The position numbers were made by a program, and so were the translations under genes. Shown here in pieces: positions 45,349 to 54,790 of a stretch of DNA of 64,000 bases. This DNA comes from an uncultured Candidatus Saccharibacteria bacterium (GTDB lineage Bacteria; Patescibacteriota; Saccharimonadia; Saccharimonadales; Saccharimonadaceae), in the NCBI GenBank assembly GCA_937859515.1, contig CALMAK010000021.1, forward strand, positions 62,001 through 126,000. Direction: 5' to 3'. The notes below the pieces were generated by a model. It had not been told where the DNA came from. It did no database searches and saw nothing but the letters and a program-made list of their open reading frames with translations. Position 1 is the first letter of the stretch, and each line of letters starts with the position of its first letter.

Positions 45349-48120
45349 CTAATCTAATTTGCTCGTCTGTAGCACATAGTAACAAATGTTATGTGCAGAG
45401 TTGCGGAGGGCGACAAGGGTACCGGCGCGGTCCTCTTTAAGATACGCTTTGAGCTGCTTTTCAAAAGCGTTGTCGTTTGGTAGGTCAATCAGGAATGCCA
45501 GCATAAGATCGTTACCTGATTCGACGGCTTGCAGCGCATCAAAGTGCTCACCCTGCCCAGCAATTCCTGCGTCAGTCACTACAAAGCCTTGAAAGCCCCA
45601 TTCATCGCGCAGCACGTCAGTATTAAGTGCCTTGTCTCCACCCGCCCAAACATAACCAATGCGGTTGAAGGCAGTCATAACACCATGCACGCGACCCTGT
45701 TTAACAGTGATTTCAAATGGCTTAAGATACAATTCGCGTAGTGATTGTTCGGTCATCCAGGTATACAGACCCATCGCAGCACGATTCGTCTCTTGATCAT
45801 TTGCAGCATAATGCTTCATGACGGCAATCACCTTCTGAGATTGCAGGCCACGCGTAAATGCAGCACCTAAGTTACCAGCAACTAGGGGATCCTCGCTGGG
45901 GTATTCAAAGTTGCGACCACCCAGTGGCGAACGATGCAGATTAATGGATGGCGCGTACACAGCATCAACGTTAAATGACCTAGCTTCGGCGCCCATAGAG
46001 CGACCAATCTCCTCGATCAAATCCTCATTCCATGTTGCCGACATCACCACTGGCACGGGATACGCAACTGATGCCCAGGCCTGCAAGAAGTTGCGGACAC
46101 TGGCTGGACCATCATACATGGTAGTTTTTGGCACACCAAGACGCTTATTTGCAGCTGACCAATACCCACCATTACCGGCAATTTCAACCAGCTCTTTATC
46201 GGTAAATTGGTCGAGAAATAGTTGCCATTTAGGGTCGTCGTAGTCGAGGCCCTTGAGGTCTTTCAGTTTTAGATCATTCTTTGCACCAGTGATTGGTTCG
46301 GCAACACCAGAAACAACATGCTTATAATCCTTGTCCAGCAGTCCGTCTGGTAGCACCTTTTCATCGTCACTTGGCGCAACTGGCTTAGTAACATCTGGGT
46401 TGGCACGTGTCAGGAAAGTAGTCTCATTACCTGCAGCATGATCAAAGCGGTTAGTCACCTCTGCACCCGTAAAGACATCGGTGTTAATTACCTTGCGCTC
46501 GGCAACTGTATGGGTAAACGATGCAACGCTCGTTCGCACATCACGAGCCAAACGAATATCATATTGCCCAGTGTCCAGCACCCATGCCTTGGCATTTTTG
46601 GCGTCATATGATGCCATCGAGTCCACAGCGAATGCCACCGTGACATCTTGCGACTCGCCCGGCTGCAGTAGCTTTGTCTTAGTATAATCACCCAGCACAG
46701 TAGCGGATTTTTCAATGCCTCCTGGAGTGTACGGTGCACCATAATATAGCTGCACGACGTCCTTACCAGCCACCGTACCGGTGTTAGTCACACGAACCTT
46801 GAGAGTAACCGTATTGTCATTAATAACCTTATGCACTACATCCCAGTCAAAGTTGGTATACGATAGGCCATAGCCGAATGGATATTGTACTATCTTGCTG
46901 TAATCACTGTCGGCTACAAAAGTCTCGTAGTAACGATACCCCATGTAAATGTCTTCTTTGTACTTGGCAAAATAGCGATCGGTCGGTGTGCCGTCCTTGC
47001 GTATGTAGTTAAAGTCACCCGTATTAGAGACAGCAGGGTTAGACTCGATATTGTAGGCATAGGTATCGGTTAACTTACCGGATGGGTTAACTTCACCAGT
47101 TAGAGCCTTAGCAACACTATGCATACCAACTTCACCTGGCGCACCAATCCACAGCACAGCATCAATATGATTAAATTCTTCAACAAAGCCGAGCTCCATA
47201 GCATTAGTCGTATTGACCAGTAGGACAATTCTGTCGAAGTTAGTATCAAGTTTTTGCAGCGTGGCACGCTCGTCATCATTAAGGCGTAGGTCTTCAGGCT
47301 TGAGGTCTTTAGTCTCGGTACCAACGCGCGAGATCACATAGACAGCCGTATTCGAGAATTCAGCGCTGTCTTTCAGCACTTTATCTGAAATATTATCAAC
47401 CGGCATCTCTGGTGTCGCACTAGCTAAAAAGCCTTTTACACTCGGCAACATAGTGTCAAGAAAATCCTTATTAGGTTTTTTAAATTCTTCAGCACTTGCA
47501 GTTTTATGATAGGCAAAATTACTATACAGATTGTACAATGTCGTGTCGTATTCAATGCCTTCAGCCTTCAGCGCATCAAACAAACCATCGGCACCACTAG
47601 TAGAAATGCCACCCGCACCACCGCCACCAAAGACTGGTAGGGCTGCACCACCGCCAAAGACGCTCACCTTCTTGGTATTCAACGGCAAGGTATTATTTTC
47701 ATTGCGGAGTAACACCATGCCTTCGCTCTGGACATCACGAGCCACTTGTAATGAATGTTCACGCGCCGCTTTTTGCTGAGCGTTTAGTGGTTTGGTTGCG
47801 CCAAAATACCAACGCGCAAACAGTAGGAGGATAATAACTAAAATCACCAGCGGAATACCAAGCGTAAATTTGCGTCGCTGGAGTTTCTTGAATGTTTTGT
47901 AGCCTTTTTTCTGAGCTTTACGAGAATCGTCGTCCTTGACATTCTTGATACGCTTTTTCCAAGCATGAATATCGCGCCAATCTTCGCGGTATAGTGCCAA
48001 CCACCTAGTAATTGGCTCTGACTTACGCCTTAACTTACGATCTACCTTTAGGGTCTTCCAGCGGCTACGGGCTGAAGCTTCGTATTTTTGAACAAGATGT
48101 TTATATTCTTCGTGGCTCAT
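45349..48120 (-). CDS. Membrane-anchored GH3 glycosidase with swapped domain order
   Basis: The 923-residue protein starts with a charged cytoplasmic segment of about 75 residues and one membrane helix (IPLVILVIILLLFARWYFG), then has the GH3 C domain first (MVLLRNENNTLPLN, VFGGGGAGG), a fibronectin III-like part (YPFGYGLSYTNFDWDV), and last the catalytic GH3 N domain with TTMYDGPASVRN, LHRSPLGGRNFEYPSEDP, VMKHYAANDQE and the nucleophile region GFVVTDAG. The order is inverted relative to its neighbour, as known for one GH3 group. The catalytic part would lie outside the cell. AAGGAG precedes the ATG. Confidence 0.9.
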   Translation of the reverse strand: MSHEEYKHLVQKYEASARSRWKTLKVDRKLRRKSEPITRWLALYREDWRDIHAWKKRIKNVKDDDSRKAQKKGYKTFKKLQRRKFTLGIPLVILVIILLLFARWYFGATKPLNAQQKAAREHSLQVARDVQSEGMVLLRNENNTLPLNTKKVSVFGGGAALPVFGGGGAGGISTSGADGLFDALKAEGIEYDTTLYNLYSNFAYHKTASAEEFKKPNKDFLDTMLPSVKGFLASATPEMPVDNISDKVLKDSAEFSNTAVYVISRVGTETKDLKPEDLRLNDDERATLQKLDTNFDRIVLLVNTTNAMELGFVEEFNHIDAVLWIGAPGEVGMHSVAKALTGEVNPSGKLTDTYAYNIESNPAVSNTGDFNYIRKDGTPTDRYFAKYKEDIYMGYRYYETFVADSDYSKIVQYPFGYGLSYTNFDWDVVHKVINDNTVTLKVRVTNTGTVAGKDVVQLYYGAPYTPGGIEKSATVLGDYTKTKLLQPGESQDVTVAFAVDSMASYDAKNAKAWVLDTGQYDIRLARDVRTSVASFTHTVAERKVINTDVFTGAEVTNRFDHAAGNETTFLTRANPDVTKPVAPSDDEKVLPDGLLDKDYKHVVSGVAEPITGAKNDLKLKDLKGLDYDDPKWQLFLDQFTDKELVEIAGNGGYWSAANKRLGVPKTTMYDGPASVRNFLQAWASVAYPVPVVMSATWNEDLIEEIGRSMGAEARSFNVDAVYAPSINLHRSPLGGRNFEYPSEDPLVAGNLGAAFTRGLQSQKVIAVMKHYAANDQETNRAAMGLYTWMTEQSLRELYLKPFEITVKQGRVHGVMTAFNRIGYVWAGGDKALNTDVLRDEWGFQGFVVTDAGIAGQGEHFDALQAVESGNDLMLAFLIDLPNDNAFEKQLKAYLKEDRAGTLVALRNSAHNICYYVLQTSKLD

Positions 48121-48226
48121 GTTAATGCTCCTTAGCTTGCATTATACCATAAGCATTTATATATAACTCCTCTAGTAAAAGCAGCATCGGACTGCTATAA
48201 TACACTACTAGAGAATCAACCAATAT

Positions 48227-48314
48227 GCACTGGTGGCGGAATTGGTAGACGCGCTAGCTTGAGGGGCTAGTGAGCATTGCGCTCGTGGAGGTTCAAGTCC
48301 TCTTCAGTGCACCA
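48227..48314 (+). tRNA. tRNA-Leu (anticodon GAG)
   Basis: Class II tRNA. Acceptor GCACTGG with TCAGTGC, anticodon stem CTAGC/GCTAG around TTGAGGG (anticodon GAG), long variable arm, T-arm GGAGGTTCAAGTCCTCT, discriminator A and encoded CCA. TATAAT at 48196-48201 is the likely -10 box. Confidence 0.95.
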
Positions 48315-48331
48315 AGGTATGATTTTTATAG

Positions 48332-48360
48332 AAAACCACTTCGCTATGAAGTGGTTTTTT
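48332..48360. terminator. Bidirectional terminator
   Basis: AAAACCACTTC pairs perfectly with GAAGTGGTTTT around GCTAT, followed by a T run. It ends the tRNA-Leu transcript and the converging solute-binding protein gene. Confidence 0.88.
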
Positions 48361-48362
48361 AT

Positions 48363-50168
48363 TTACGGTGTTGTATAGACGGTCCGATCACCAACCGTCC
48401 AGTACAGCACACTATTGTACCTCTCATCAGGAGAAACAATAACGTCCCTTGCGTCAACACCACGAACACTTCGTGTCACGACCGAATTTACCGTTGATTG
48501 ATATAAGCCAATTGCTGGTGCGTCATCAAGCCATTGCCTAGCGAACGCAAGGTGCTTGGTATTTCGCAGCGTCTCACTGCGGGCACTGCGGGCACTAGTT
48601 AAGATATCATCAGCCAAGTCATTTGCATAATTTGACAAGTTAAGACCGCGCGCAACTGCTTGTGATGAATGCCAAAACGCAAACACGTCAGGATCACGAC
48701 CAACCATCAATTGATAGATCAATACGTCATAGGCACGCGGCTGTAAGGTTGACTGAACAAAGCTCTGGGTAGGATCGGCTGCATCAATAACTCGCTCATC
48801 AATGCCAATACCCAACTGACGCCATTGGCCCAATAGCGTCTCAAGCGCCTTCTGATATTCCTCATTCTTTGTCGTAACGACAGATAAGCGCAACTCCTTG
48901 CCGTCTTTCATGCGAATACCGCTATCATCAAGCTTCCAGCCTGCCTCATCAAGCATTTTTTTTGCTTCAGTAAGGTCAAAATCTGGTGCCTTTGGGATAT
49001 CCCCCTCTAACTGTAAATCGGTGTATGGGAGGTCAAGTGCGGGAACATTATCACCCAACTTCTGACGAATCTCCTCGGTATTCGTGGCTCGTTGTAGCGC
49101 CTGGCGAACTTTTTTATCAGCAAGAATCTCGCTGTCATTGTTCAGTAGCGCATACACACCTCCCTGGATCGGCTGCGACACTGTTATGTATCGGTGATTT
49201 TGCGAGAGCGTCTTCATCGCCGTCGCGCTGAGTCCACTTGCGCCATTCACCTCATTGAGTTTGAGTGCATTCAGGACCGCCGCCTCGTCCGGCACGGCCA
49301 ATATTTGTACACGTGCAAGCTTTGGTGCGCCCCGATAATAGTCTTTATTGGCGCTGAGATGAACAAACCGTCGCTCACCCGATGACTCTACATCCTGTAA
49401 GAGGCGAAAGACGAACGGACCCGATCCGATCGGTGTATTACTGAATGTATGCTCTCTGATTGATTCATGCGGAACATCGCCAAGGATGTGTTTCGGCAGA
49501 ACAGGGAATGTCAAGGCGCTCATGAACGGTGCATATGCCGACTTTAGCTTGAACTCCACAATGAAATCGCCCTTCTTAGATATGTCAATCGTGTCCCAGC
49601 CGCGAATTTGGGCACGTGTTGACGCATCCTTCAATAGGTCTGTCGTAAAGATAATATCGTCCGCCGTCAACACCCTGCCATCGTGCCACAAAACATCTGA
49701 CCGCAGTGTGATCGTATACACTTGTTTGTTTTCGCTAACTTCAACTTTTTTTGCCAAATCATAGTTCAGATTACCAGTCGTGTCATAGGTGAAAATACGT
49801 GAAAATAACAAACGACTCACCGCCTCCTCGGCAGGGGTATCAGCAAATAATGGGTTAAGTGTATTGATTGGTCCAATAGCCGCCTCAGCGTAGGTGCTAT
49901 TCAATGCTCCCGCCTCTACCTGATAACTTTGACGATCCCACGCAAGCTGCAGTCCAGCCGCAGCGATCAAGCAGCCCACCGCCACAATCCAAAAAATCAC
50001 GATTCGGCGCACTTCGCGAACATTACGCCACCGCTTTAAGACAAACTTATGTGCATGACGTAGCGATACTACTTCAACTTTACGAATGCGCTTGAGGGTC
50101 TGTTTTTTGTCAAAGCTGATCTTCTGAAATCGCCGCCATCGCTTTTCTTGATCACTATCGCCTGCCAT
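48363..50168 (-). CDS. Family 5 extracellular solute-binding protein (peptide-type)
   Basis: The 601-residue protein has a basic cytoplasmic N-terminus of about 55 residues and one membrane helix (IVIFWIVAVGCLIAAAGLQLAW), so it is membrane-tethered rather than a lipoprotein. The outer part has family 5 blocks: GPINTLNPLFADTPAEEAV, YTITLRSDVLWHDGRVLTADD, IGSGPFVFR and the C-terminal QLMVGRDPDVFAFWHSSQ. Such proteins bind oligopeptides, nickel or glycans for ABC importers. No permease or ATPase genes are adjacent. It starts 14 bases after secG. Confidence 0.88.
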   Translation of the reverse strand: MAGDSDQEKRWRRFQKISFDKKQTLKRIRKVEVVSLRHAHKFVLKRWRNVREVRRIVIFWIVAVGCLIAAAGLQLAWDRQSYQVEAGALNSTYAEAAIGPINTLNPLFADTPAEEAVSRLLFSRIFTYDTTGNLNYDLAKKVEVSENKQVYTITLRSDVLWHDGRVLTADDIIFTTDLLKDASTRAQIRGWDTIDISKKGDFIVEFKLKSAYAPFMSALTFPVLPKHILGDVPHESIREHTFSNTPIGSGPFVFRLLQDVESSGERRFVHLSANKDYYRGAPKLARVQILAVPDEAAVLNALKLNEVNGASGLSATAMKTLSQNHRYITVSQPIQGGVYALLNNDSEILADKKVRQALQRATNTEEIRQKLGDNVPALDLPYTDLQLEGDIPKAPDFDLTEAKKMLDEAGWKLDDSGIRMKDGKELRLSVVTTKNEEYQKALETLLGQWRQLGIGIDERVIDAADPTQSFVQSTLQPRAYDVLIYQLMVGRDPDVFAFWHSSQAVARGLNLSNYANDLADDILTSARSARSETLRNTKHLAFARQWLDDAPAIGLYQSTVNSVVTRSVRGVDARDVIVSPDERYNSVLYWTVGDRTVYTTP

Positions 50169-50181
50169 ATTATCGAGTTTC

Positions 50182-50415
50182 CTAGCCTACACTTGGAATA
50201 AGAAGACCAGCCAAAATCGAAAGAACAAAAATACTCGCAAGAACAATCGTGGCATCAAACAAGTTTTTGTCGAACCCGCGGCGTGTTGTGTATAATTCGC
50301 CTGAACTACCGAATCCAGCACCCAGTGTCGAGCCGCGTTGCTGCAAAAGGATTGCCACAACAGTCAGCACTGCTGATGCAACGGTTACAATTTGTAGAAA
50401 AGAATCAAGTGTCAT
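50182..50415 (-). CDS. secG: Preprotein translocase subunit SecG
   Basis: The 77-residue protein has two membrane helices and the SecG blocks VVAILLQQRGSTLGAGFG and TTRRGFDKNLF. It supports the SecYEG channel. AAGGAG precedes the ATG. It overlaps the end of the gene upstream by four bases. Confidence 0.93.
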   Translation of the reverse strand: MTLDSFLQIVTVASAVLTVVAILLQQRGSTLGAGFGSSGELYTTRRGFDKNLFDATIVLASIFVLSILAGLLIPSVG

Positions 50416-50801
50416 ACGGTCTCCTTACGTGTCTTTCTCATCTCAATCGTCGTACTTACTATATAGTTTATCAGACTTAGGATCATTCCTGCCAGAACAG
50501 AATACCAAAACGTCATCGTAATACCTGGCGTCAGCTTGAGTGCAATGTATACCATTAGTCCATTCACGATAATCGTAAACAGCCCCAATGTCAGGAGAAT
50601 CGCTGGCAGCGACAGCACGACAACAAGTGGCTTAAGTAGTGCATTCACTATCGAAAAGATAATACCGGCAAGAATAAACACCCAAAAACCCGACTGAAGG
50701 TCCTGATCAGTATAGCCCGTACCAAAAACACGAACCGTAATCCATAAACCAAACGAATTAAGAAGACACCGCAGAAGGAATACACCAAATTGTTTTTTCA
50801 T
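50412..50801 (-). CDS. Four-helix membrane protein (Phage_holin_4_2-like family)
   Basis: About 129 residues starting MKKQFGVFLLRC. Four hydrophobic segments, with FSIVNALLKPLVVVLSLPA in the second, match the family named after phage holins but widespread in bacterial chromosomes. There are no phage genes here, so a lysis role is unlikely. GAGGAAG lies shortly before the ATG. It overlaps secG by four bases. Confidence 0.78.
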   Translation of the reverse strand: MKKQFGVFLLRCLLNSFGLWITVRVFGTGYTDQDLQSGFWVFILAGIIFSIVNALLKPLVVVLSLPAILLTLGLFTIIVNGLMVYIALKLTPGITMTFWYSVLAGMILSLINYIVSTTIEMRKTRKETV

Positions 50802-50818
50802 AACTTCCTCACAGTATA

Positions 50819-52009
50819 TCACAATTCCAGTGATAATGCCTCGCTTAGATTTTTGTGGCCTGAACCCGTAATAAGAATGTCATCCTCCAACCGGACCCCT
50901 ATATCTTCTTTGGGAATGTAAATACCCGGTTCAACCGTAAGGACCATACCCTCTTTAAATTCATTGAACCCACCAAGACTATCGTGTACATCAACGCCCA
51001 ATCCATGACTGATTGCATGCGGAAAATAACGACGATAGTCTGCATCTGTCTTTAGTAGCCCAAGATGTATAAGTGCACGCTTCATTATCCGATCAACCTC
51101 TTCTTGGTACTTCTCAAACGTAAGACCTGGTTTTAATAATGAAATAATCTCGCGGTGCGCGCCTAGAACCACTGCATGAACGGACTTTTGGCGATCGGTT
51201 GGCCGACCGGTCGCATAGGTCCTCGTAATATCTGCCGGGTAGCCGTCAACCTTCGCGCCGATATCTAACAACACAAGGCTCGGCCTCTCCAGCTTGGCAG
51301 CGTTCTGGCTATAATGCAGCGTGCAGGCATTAACACCACCCGCTACAATTGGATCATAGGCATGTGTTGCATTAACGTTTCGAAACTCATACGTAAAATC
51401 AGCATCAATTTGATATTCGTATTCATACGAATCAAATTTTTGATACGCACGCTCAAATGCATTCACCGTTACATTAATCGCTTTTTTAATGGCAGCAATT
51501 TCGGCTGGCTGCTTGATGGCACGTAAGCGCGATAGATCACGACGGATATCTCTTACCTCGCTAAATTGCTTTTTTAATTGTCGCCAAAGCTTACCTCCAG
51601 CAGGATTAACTGTAAAATTGAAATATTTTTGATGAGGATGATCACCAAGACTGTACGCAGTGCCGTATTCTTCAGCCAAACGAACCCGAAGGTTTTGTGC
51701 TTCGGTCTGAGTAATAATGTTTTTTACTCCACTAATATTCGTCGCCTGCTCGTTTGACAGTCCTCCACCAAAGACGCGATGAACCTCAGAAATGTCTGGC
51801 GCCACGAGCCAGTTTTCTGCAGGTGTCATAATCAATTGCCAGTCTGACTCCTCAATACCCGTTAAGTACCAAAAATTTGCTTCTTGGCAAAACGGTATCG
51901 CCATATCGGCAGAGAGCTGTAGCGCCGTATATCCTGACATCACTAACACACCCTTACCACACTCTTCGATCAACGCCCTTCGATTACCTGCAAAAAATAG
52001 CGCATCCAT
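50819..52009 (-). CDS. pepP: Xaa-Pro aminopeptidase (M24 family)
   Basis: The 396-residue protein has an N-terminal creatinase-like domain and the M24 metal ligands in order: two aspartates in LLDIGAKVDGYPADITRTY, histidine in HAISHGLGVDVHD, glutamate in LTVEPGIYIP and glutamate in VRLEDDILIT. It removes an N-terminal residue before proline with two metal ions. The ATG lies just after the uvrC stop (three bases), with AAGGT adjacent, indicating coupled translation. Confidence 0.92.
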   Translation of the reverse strand: MDALFFAGNRRALIEECGKGVLVMSGYTALQLSADMAIPFCQEANFWYLTGIEESDWQLIMTPAENWLVAPDISEVHRVFGGGLSNEQATNISGVKNIITQTEAQNLRVRLAEEYGTAYSLGDHPHQKYFNFTVNPAGGKLWRQLKKQFSEVRDIRRDLSRLRAIKQPAEIAAIKKAINVTVNAFERAYQKFDSYEYEYQIDADFTYEFRNVNATHAYDPIVAGGVNACTLHYSQNAAKLERPSLVLLDIGAKVDGYPADITRTYATGRPTDRQKSVHAVVLGAHREIISLLKPGLTFEKYQEEVDRIMKRALIHLGLLKTDADYRRYFPHAISHGLGVDVHDSLGGFNEFKEGMVLTVEPGIYIPKEDIGVRLEDDILITGSGHKNLSEALSLEL

Positions 52010-52012
52010 ACC

Positions 52013-53578
52013 TTATTGCCCTCCTACCACCTGCTTAATCCGCTCCGCTTTGTCCTTACCTACAACACTCGTCAACTCTTCACTACTCGCCTGTACTACA
52101 CCACGCATACTACCAAAATGTTTTATTAATTTGCGACGCGAGACTGGTCCGATACCAGGAATCTCCTCAAGAGTATTTGCAGTTTGCTTTTGTCGCCTCA
52201 GAACAGTATGATAACTGACAGCAAAACGATGTGACTCATCACGAATGCGCTGAAATAGCTTCACTGTATCGGCATAGCGACTAAGTGTACCACCACGCAA
52301 ATTCTTTGAATGTGACCCAGCATTGCGCTGGTCAGGGTGCAAATTAACGATATAGTACTCACCTTCACGCATGACAAATATTCCGTCAAGAGAATCTTTA
52401 TATATGGCATCTAGATATGTACTTTTTACACATGAAAAATCCGCGTGGATAATGATCTCTTCCTCACGCTTGGCGATACTAATAATCGGCACCGCAACTT
52501 CACGCTTCCTAGCGGCACGAATTGCCGCGTCCAACTGTCCTTTGCCACCATCAATCAGAAGAAGGTTCGGCAGACCCCAACTGGCAATATTCTTTGGCGA
52601 CAGTCGGCGATGTATCACCTCGTACATACTGGCATAGTCATCATTTTGCTGTCTACTTAGTTTGTATTTTCGATAATCACTACGACTGCTCACTCCATTA
52701 ACAAACACCACTTGACTGGCAACAACATTTGTTCCACTAATATGAGAGATATCGAAGCCCTCGATTCGCGCGGGTACAGCCTCAAGCCCCAGTAGATCAC
52801 GCAGTTGCACCAAGGCCTTATCTTTACTAATATCAAGAAACTCCCTGTCACCAAACATAATTCGTCGTTTCAGCTCGCGCAGGTTCTGCAGACGATTACG
52901 TAGTTGTGCGGCTTTCTCGAAATCATGTGAGTCTGCGGCAACCCTCATGTCACGCTCTAGCTCTCGCACTAACTGCACACGATTGCCTTTTATGTAGCTC
53001 ACCAGCTTGCGCAGTTCCGTCTTGTATTCATCACTCGTCAGGCTCAATGGCTCAAGACCGATATGGGCGTCAAGGCTCGGCCTGTCACCCTCGCGTGGTG
53101 GCTTGGTATAGTAGGGAAATGTCTTGCGTAAATAACGCAATGCTTTCTTTAGCGCATATCCATTATAGAATGGGCCATAGTAGTCAGCACCATCATCTAG
53201 CGGGTTACGTGTAAAAGTTACACATGGCCATTTACTTTTCATATCAATACGAACATAGCTCTGGCTTTTGTCATCGCGAAGTAAAATATTGAACCTGGGC
53301 ATATATCGTTTGACCATCTCACTTTCAAGAAATAGTGCATCGATCTCGCTTTCGGTCTCGACCCAATCGGTATCGTATATCTCAGCTACAAGTGCCAGCG
53401 TCTTAATATCCATATCGCGCTTACTTTGAAAATATTGTCGCACACGATTCTTCAACACCGCAGCTTTGCCGACATAAATAACCTCCCCCGAAGTGTCTTT
53501 ATGAAAGTACACCCCAGGAGAGTGAGGCAGCGACTTCAACTTATCTTCAAGTATTTTATTCACCTCTTTAGTATACAT
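52013..53578 (-). CDS. uvrC: Excinuclease ABC subunit C
   Basis: About 521 residues. It has the GIY-YIG nuclease (SPGVYFHKDTSGEVIYVGKA), the UVR motif (DFEKAAQLRNRLQNL), the RNase H-like nuclease half (FDISHISGTNVVASQVVFVN, LLIDGGKGQL) and the C-terminal helix-hairpin-helix pair (EEIPGIGPVSRRKLIKHFGS). All parts are present, though it is shorter than E. coli UvrC (610). The start is uncertain: ATG at 53578 gives MYTKEVNKIL, and a GTG at 53563 lies six bases after TATACT. Confidence 0.95.
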   Translation of the reverse strand: MYTKEVNKILEDKLKSLPHSPGVYFHKDTSGEVIYVGKAAVLKNRVRQYFQSKRDMDIKTLALVAEIYDTDWVETESEIDALFLESEMVKRYMPRFNILLRDDKSQSYVRIDMKSKWPCVTFTRNPLDDGADYYGPFYNGYALKKALRYLRKTFPYYTKPPREGDRPSLDAHIGLEPLSLTSDEYKTELRKLVSYIKGNRVQLVRELERDMRVAADSHDFEKAAQLRNRLQNLRELKRRIMFGDREFLDISKDKALVQLRDLLGLEAVPARIEGFDISHISGTNVVASQVVFVNGVSSRSDYRKYKLSRQQNDDYASMYEVIHRRLSPKNIASWGLPNLLLIDGGKGQLDAAIRAARKREVAVPIISIAKREEEIIIHADFSCVKSTYLDAIYKDSLDGIFVMREGEYYIVNLHPDQRNAGSHSKNLRGGTLSRYADTVKLFQRIRDESHRFAVSYHTVLRRQKQTANTLEEIPGIGPVSRRKLIKHFGSMRGVVQASSEELTSVVGKDKAERIKQVVGGQ

Positions 53579-53597
53579 GAGGTGATACACTGGTTAT

Positions 53598-53984
53598 ATG
53601 AATGATTCACAAAAACTTGAAGGCACAAAACTACTAAACTTCATACCCATTGACTCGGTTAATGAACTACAAATCATCGATACGGCTGTTGGCACGGGTG
53701 ACGAAGTCCAGCCTGGAGCAACCATTACTGCACACTACACCGGAGCGTTATGCAAAGATGGAACCATCTTTCAAAGTAGCCACGATTTTGGTGACCCTGT
53801 CACTTTCCCGCTAGACCGTGTGATTGCCGGTTGGACCGCAGGCGTCCCCGGTATGAAAGTCGGTGGTACTCGTCGCCTCGTGATTCCGTCTGCCAAAGCA
53901 TACGGATCGGTGCGTGCAGCCGCTAACATTCCGCCAAATAGTGATCTTGTGTTTGATATTGAACTGGTTGCTATTGCCGCGTAG
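53598..53984 (+). CDS. FKBP-type peptidyl-prolyl isomerase
   Basis: The 128-residue protein has one FKBP domain: VGTGDEVQPGATITAHYTG, PLDRVIAGWTAGVPGMKVGG and RRLVIPSAKAYG, ending NSDLVFDIELVAI. No signal peptide is seen, so it is likely cytoplasmic. It speeds proline isomerisation in folding. TACACT lies six bases before the ATG. Confidence 0.94.
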   Translation: MNDSQKLEGTKLLNFIPIDSVNELQIIDTAVGTGDEVQPGATITAHYTGALCKDGTIFQSSHDFGDPVTFPLDRVIAGWTAGVPGMKVGGTRRLVIPSAKAYGSVRAAANIPPNSDLVFDIELVAIAA

Positions 53985-54771
53985 CCGCGATCGCCTCTAT
54001 CACTTTCGGGATGAATCTTCCTCGCACTTCATGACCTGCAGCGACAGTAGATATAGTCACGTTTGGCCGCTCACTTGCCAGCTGTTTGATTGGCTTTGCT
54101 ACCAGCACCGGATCAAGCGACCCCCGAATAATATGAATCGGTAGTGTCAGTTGACGAATATCCCGCAGTGATGATTGATTAATAATTGCTGCTTCAAGTG
54201 CATTCATATAACTGTCGACATTTTCGTCTGTTACATTAAATGATGCATTAATCAGGCCATATTTCATCGCCAGACCAGAGAGTCGTACGAATTGATCGGG
54301 ACTCTGACGGGCAGCACGGTACAAACGACGCAATGCCGCCTCACTATGTGGTAACAGCCGACGATTTTCTTGTCGATACAACGGTGGACTGCATAGTATC
54401 AGTGAGCGCACTAACAAAGGATAGCGACGAGCAAACTCAATCGCAACCAGCGCACCCATCGAATGTCCAACGATAACCATATCACCCGTCACACCGTACC
54501 GCAAACATGTCCGCAGTACCGCACGCGCCTGCGTTGCAACATCATACGCCGCCCATGATGGCCGGTGCGACTGGCCAAACCCCAATAGATCAACAGTGAT
54601 AGCGCGAGTATCGTCAGGTAGTTGACGTATCACCTCACCCCACGCTAATCCAGAATTACCGATACCATGAATAAAGAGAACCGTCTGACGAGGTTGTCGG
54701 CCTTTTTTGATGACCGACATATGAAGCCGATAGGGAACGCGTAGATAGCGATGGACAAGCTGGTCAAACAT
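53971..54771 (-). CDS. Alpha/beta hydrolase
   Basis: About 266 residues starting MFDQLVHRYLRVPYRLHM. It has the oxyanion region LFIHGIGNSGLAWGEV, the nucleophile elbow VGHSMGALVAIEFARRYP, the aspartate in HIIRGSLDPVLV and the histidine in AAGHEVRGRF. This is a typical alpha/beta hydrolase; the substrate is unknown. An ATG 12 bases upstream (MGGSMFD) is equally possible. It follows the LiaF-like gene by about 20 bases and converges with the FKBP gene, the ends overlapping by 14 bases. Confidence 0.85.
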   Translation of the reverse strand: MFDQLVHRYLRVPYRLHMSVIKKGRQPRQTVLFIHGIGNSGLAWGEVIRQLPDDTRAITVDLLGFGQSHRPSWAAYDVATQARAVLRTCLRYGVTGDMVIVGHSMGALVAIEFARRYPLLVRSLILCSPPLYRQENRRLLPHSEAALRRLYRAARQSPDQFVRLSGLAMKYGLINASFNVTDENVDSYMNALEAAIINQSSLRDIRQLTLPIHIIRGSLDPVLVAKPIKQLASERPNVTISTVAAGHEVRGRFIPKVIEAIAATRQ

Positions 54772-54790
54772 ACTACCACCCATCCTACTA

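Noticed and set aside
50412-50801. Prophage, because of the holin-like family name
   Set aside because: The family is common in bacterial chromosomes, and there are no integrase, capsid, tail or lysin genes near it.
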